The notes under the pieces are model-generated. The model saw nothing but the letters and a program-made list of their open reading frames with translations. It did not search any database and had not been told where the DNA came from. From contig JBGCGF010000003.1 of NCBI GenBank assembly GCA_045110575.1, forward strand, positions 184,579 through 248,578: a stretch of 64,000 nucleotides of DNA. Direction: 5' to 3'. Every line of letters starts with the position of its first letter. Positions within the stretch are counted from its first letter, which is position 1. Below are positions 62,033-64,000 of the stretch, one piece after another. The stretch comes from CALDTK01 sp045110575 (GTDB lineage Bacteria > Bacteroidota > Bacteroidia > Chitinophagales > Saprospiraceae). The translations under genes were made by a program, and so were the position numbers.

Positions 62033-62719
62033 CTACTTGATCGGTTGCCAAATCTGGGCTGTAGGGCGTTCACCTTTGATTAGCTCGAGTAAGAAAAAGA
62101 GATAGTCATTTTCTGCTTGATTACTATCCTCAACCATTTTTTGGAAAGCAATTTCACCAATAGGAAATACAGCCGTTAAATCTAATAACCACTTATCGTC
62201 TTCTTTAGAGAATCCAAATTTTACGGGTGAGGATTCATTGTTGACCAAGATCTCACCGTTAGCGTACTCTTCGATAATTTCGATTTGTCCAAGAACGTTG
62301 TTCTCGACGCTACTTTTACTGATCATGCCTTCATCAAGCGCATATACCAAAAGGCCTTTCCCATTCGTGCTCAGTAGTTTTTCTTCTGGTAACCTGTGTC
62401 TCATCATAAGCACCATGACTTTGTCGAGAAGCGTTAGACTCTCAATCTCAGTTGAATCTGCGGTTAGCGTATTCTCTAATAGACCTGCATAATATTGAAT
62501 AGTCTTAGAATCTACAAAGCTTGCGGCCTGCTGTCCTTCGTTTGCTAAGACGGCCGCCCTGTAGCCATCGAACGTTGCCCTGATCTGTTTTTTATCCAAT
62601 TGTGAGGTAGCGTCGATCACGGTAGTTTCTAAACTGGAACTAGCGGGCTCTTGTTGTGCCGAGCACGCGGTGATCGCAATTGCGAGGAGTAAAACGACAG
62701 TTAGAAATGAAATATTCAT
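62033..62719 (-). CDS. Hypothetical lipoprotein
   Basis: A 228-residue protein. The signal MNISFLTVVLLLAIAITAC ends in a lipobox Cys 19; hence ATG 62719 rather than 62737. The mature part has DKKQIRATFDGYRAAVLANEGQQAASFVDSKT and ends with FGFSKEDDKWLLDLTAVFP, a layout similar to NTF2-like extracellular lipoproteins. The function is unknown. Confidence 0.68.
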   Translation of the reverse strand: MNISFLTVVLLLAIAITACSAQQEPASSSLETTVIDATSQLDKKQIRATFDGYRAAVLANEGQQAASFVDSKTIQYYAGLLENTLTADSTEIESLTLLDKVMVLMMRHRLPEEKLLSTNGKGLLVYALDEGMISKSSVENNVLGQIEIIEEYANGEILVNNESSPVKFGFSKEDDKWLLDLTAVFPIGEIAFQKMVEDSNQAENDYLFFLLELIKGERPTAQIWQPIK

Positions 62720-62761
62720 CAGTTGATATTGATTCAATAAGAGATCAGGATACTTTGCTAA

Positions 62762-63343
62762 TTACAACTGATGTCTATCTGAAATAGAGGCAGAAATTCG
62801 ATTGAAAATGATCTCCTTATTGCCAATCCCGTTGATTGAAATTACTTCGACAAGATTTGAAAGCGCTTTGACAGCAGGTAGTGTTTCTTTTTGATAAACA
62901 CCTATTCGTTTTACATGCGTCTCTGGATCTGCATCATCTTTCCTGTCAGAAGTCTTTGCGCGCTCTTTAGCCCTAGCTAGCAATTCTTTATTGGGTACTA
63001 CGATATCGATCGCATGACTAACCTTCAAATCAGCTTCCTTTAGCAACTGAGCCAAGTCCTCTGCCTGGTTGACCGTTCTCGGATAACCATCAAGGATGAT
63101 TCCATCGGTAGACTTGTTCTCAGCTATGATTGACTTGAACAGTGTTTTCATGATCGCGTCTGGTACCAATGATCCCTCCTCTTCGTAACGCGTGATCTCG
63201 AGTCCGATATCTGTACCCTGTTCCTTTTCTTGACGACAGCGAGCTCCTGTAGATACATGCGTGTAGCCCAGCTTCGATTCTAACAGCTCACATTGTGTGC
63301 CTTTGCCAGAGTAGGGTGGTCCTGTAATAACGATAATTTTCAT
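62762..63343 (-). CDS. Adenylate kinase-like nucleoside monophosphate kinase
   Basis: A 193-residue P-loop kinase. Walker A GPPYSGKGTQ (8-17), NMP-binding STGARCRQEKEQGTDIG, hinge GIILDGYPRTVNQAEDL and a short lid (RAKTSDRKDDADPETHVKRI) in which the R-x(7)-D-D pattern is kept. It converts a nucleoside monophosphate and ATP to two diphosphates. The S-T-G-x-R context resembles adenylate kinases, but the usual S-T-G-D-M is altered (STGAR), so this may be a divergent paralog rather than the housekeeping adk. It is the last gene before the long gene-free end. Confidence 0.85.
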   Translation of the reverse strand: MKIIVITGPPYSGKGTQCELLESKLGYTHVSTGARCRQEKEQGTDIGLEITRYEEEGSLVPDAIMKTLFKSIIAENKSTDGIILDGYPRTVNQAEDLAQLLKEADLKVSHAIDIVVPNKELLARAKERAKTSDRKDDADPETHVKRIGVYQKETLPAVKALSNLVEVISINGIGNKEIIFNRISASISDRHQL

Positions 63344-63838
63344 AGGAGTACGAGTTATGATTTAGAGATTAGGCAAAGCGAAAGGTAAGCTTTAAAGTCC
63401 TTTTGAAAATTGCGCAGACTGTCTAGATTTCTGCGGGTTCTAACCGCACGCTGACAGTATGGATAATAAATTTTGTACAGATGGGATTCAAACAACGGTA
63501 GATGCCTACAGCGTTCCATCTGTGAGCCGCGTTAACTTGACATGCTCCGATGGCCAGCCTTGAGCACAACTGGCTGGGTAAGTTGGGTTTTATCCAGAAG
63601 GCTTAAGGTGGAGCACCTTGCCTCCATTTCGATCCGCTGCGGAAATCCGCCTTCTACCCTTCCACTTCTTACAGACCTATTCACCGTCGCGGAAATCCGC
63701 CGTCTACCTCCGAGCATCGCACGCTACGCGGCTCCTCTTCATGATGTCGTAGATTTTGATATAAACTAAGGCCTTGCATCTCTATAGCGTCCCTAAGGCT
63801 GTCTCACATCCCAAATCTCACGTCCCATATCCCAAAGG

Positions 63839-63869
63839 ATCCAGCAGTGCAACGGTCCTGCAACGAAGC
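63839..63869 (+). repeat. 31-bp intergenic repeat, copy 2
   Basis: ATCCAGCAGTGCAACGGTCC then TGCAACGAAGC; same unit as 60847-60877 with two differences. Confidence 0.8.
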
Positions 63870-63952
63870 TACTGTGTTACAAACCAAGCTTTTCTCCATC
63901 TTTTTTTACCTTTACGATCTGAGGAGTAGTTCTAGGACTTACTACCTCGTGT

Positions 63953-63989
63953 AGCCTCGACTCTTCCAAGTCGGGGCTATCTTTTTTTT
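63953..63989 (+). terminator. Intrinsic terminator with no gene upstream
   Basis: AGCCTCGACT (63953-63962), loop CTTCCA, AGTCGGGGCT (63969-63978), then T8 from 63982. The nearest plus-strand gene ends at 54134, so it must end either a non-coding transcript from this region or nothing visible. Confidence 0.85.
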
Positions 63990-64000
63990 GCTCTAGTATT

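Larger units (their letters stand above)
63424..63989 (+). ncRNA. Candidate structured RNA or leader with terminator, no ORF
   Basis: The stretch 63344-64000 has no convincing protein gene. On the plus strand there is TTTTG (63401-63405), an 18-base spacer and TAGATTTC (63424-63431), one mismatch from the -7 box. After it come a hairpin TGCGG-TT/AACCGCA (63432-63448), AAGGTG-GAG-CACCTT (63605-63619), two copies of GCGGAAATCCGCCnTCTACC (63639-63658, 63689-63708), each holding the palindrome GCGGA-AA-TCCGC, and a strong terminator at 63953. Together these look like a transcribed, folded RNA. The alternative is decayed or repeat DNA. I match it to no known RNA family. Confidence 0.3.

Noticed and set aside
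63000..64000. tRNA or rRNA genes near the end
   Set aside because: No T-loop (GGTTCRANTCC) with matching arms was found by eye; a tRNA scan would settle it.

Overview
The window is chromosomal DNA from a member of the Bacteroidota, most likely a free-living flavobacterium-like organism of the Cryomorphaceae/Schleiferiaceae kind; the family is a guess. The sequence-based reasons are six proteins with type IX secretion (T9SS) C-terminal sorting domains, SprB repeats and a CHU_C-type C-terminus, promoters with the Bacteroidota -7 box TAnnTTTG, a eukaryote-like class II glutamine synthetase, and GLPGLI, WbqC and CotH family proteins. I see no phage, plasmid, insertion sequence, CRISPR array, rRNA or recognisable tRNA. 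Housekeeping genes (mutS, fmt, glnA) are mixed with lineage-specific secreted and hypothetical genes.

Layout. 1-5 kb: 3' part of a giant SprB-repeat adhesin. 5-6.3 kb: marR-yceI operon with a 20-bp palindromic operator. 6.6-12.3 kb: secreted LamG protein, family 2 glycosyltransferase, MutS. 12.4-18.5 kb: M28 peptidase lipoprotein; a short Trp-Trp leader peptide and strong terminator ahead of glnA; a zinc-poor sirtuin; a TPMT-type methyltransferase; an M23 peptidase. 18.6-22.1 kb: two tandem T9SS paralogs, the first interrupted at a T7 tract; a stray copy of the M23 gene's 3' end lies between them, so the unit [M23 tail + secreted protein] was probably duplicated. 22.1-33 kb, mostly minus strand: GNAT, M1 peptidase, dynamin-like GTPase, WbqC, PA-domain secreted protein, MBL hydrolase, acyl-CoA dehydrogenase, fmt. 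33-36 kb: OmpA/SPOR-like envelope protein, lipase-like hydrolase, SCP2 protein. 36-53 kb, almost all minus strand: an SDR/membrane/AraC operon with AraC-like direct-repeat sites, three AraC regulators in total, CotH and VCBS secreted proteins, a LysE exporter and a membrane guanylate/adenylate cyclase. 53-63.3 kb: a run of small poorly known genes (SUFU, DUF6896-like, FHA-DUF805, zinc-ribbon paralogs, lipoproteins), some of which resemble immunity-type proteins. 63.4-64 kb: a gene-free stretch with several hairpins and an intrinsic terminator on the plus strand, which may encode a structured RNA.

Beyond genes, the window contains a dispersed 15-mer, GCTTTCGCCAAAACC, with seven exact copies on either strand, both inside and between genes. 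It also contains two arrays of a roughly 32-bp tandem repeat 16 kb apart. Three genes (18668-20226, 49355-50265, 58083-58648) each read through if a single base is restored, two of them at homopolymers. These are either true disruptions, slippage sites, or base-call errors in the source sequence. Several start codons lie only 4-5 bases after a -7-like box, which suggests leaderless transcripts.
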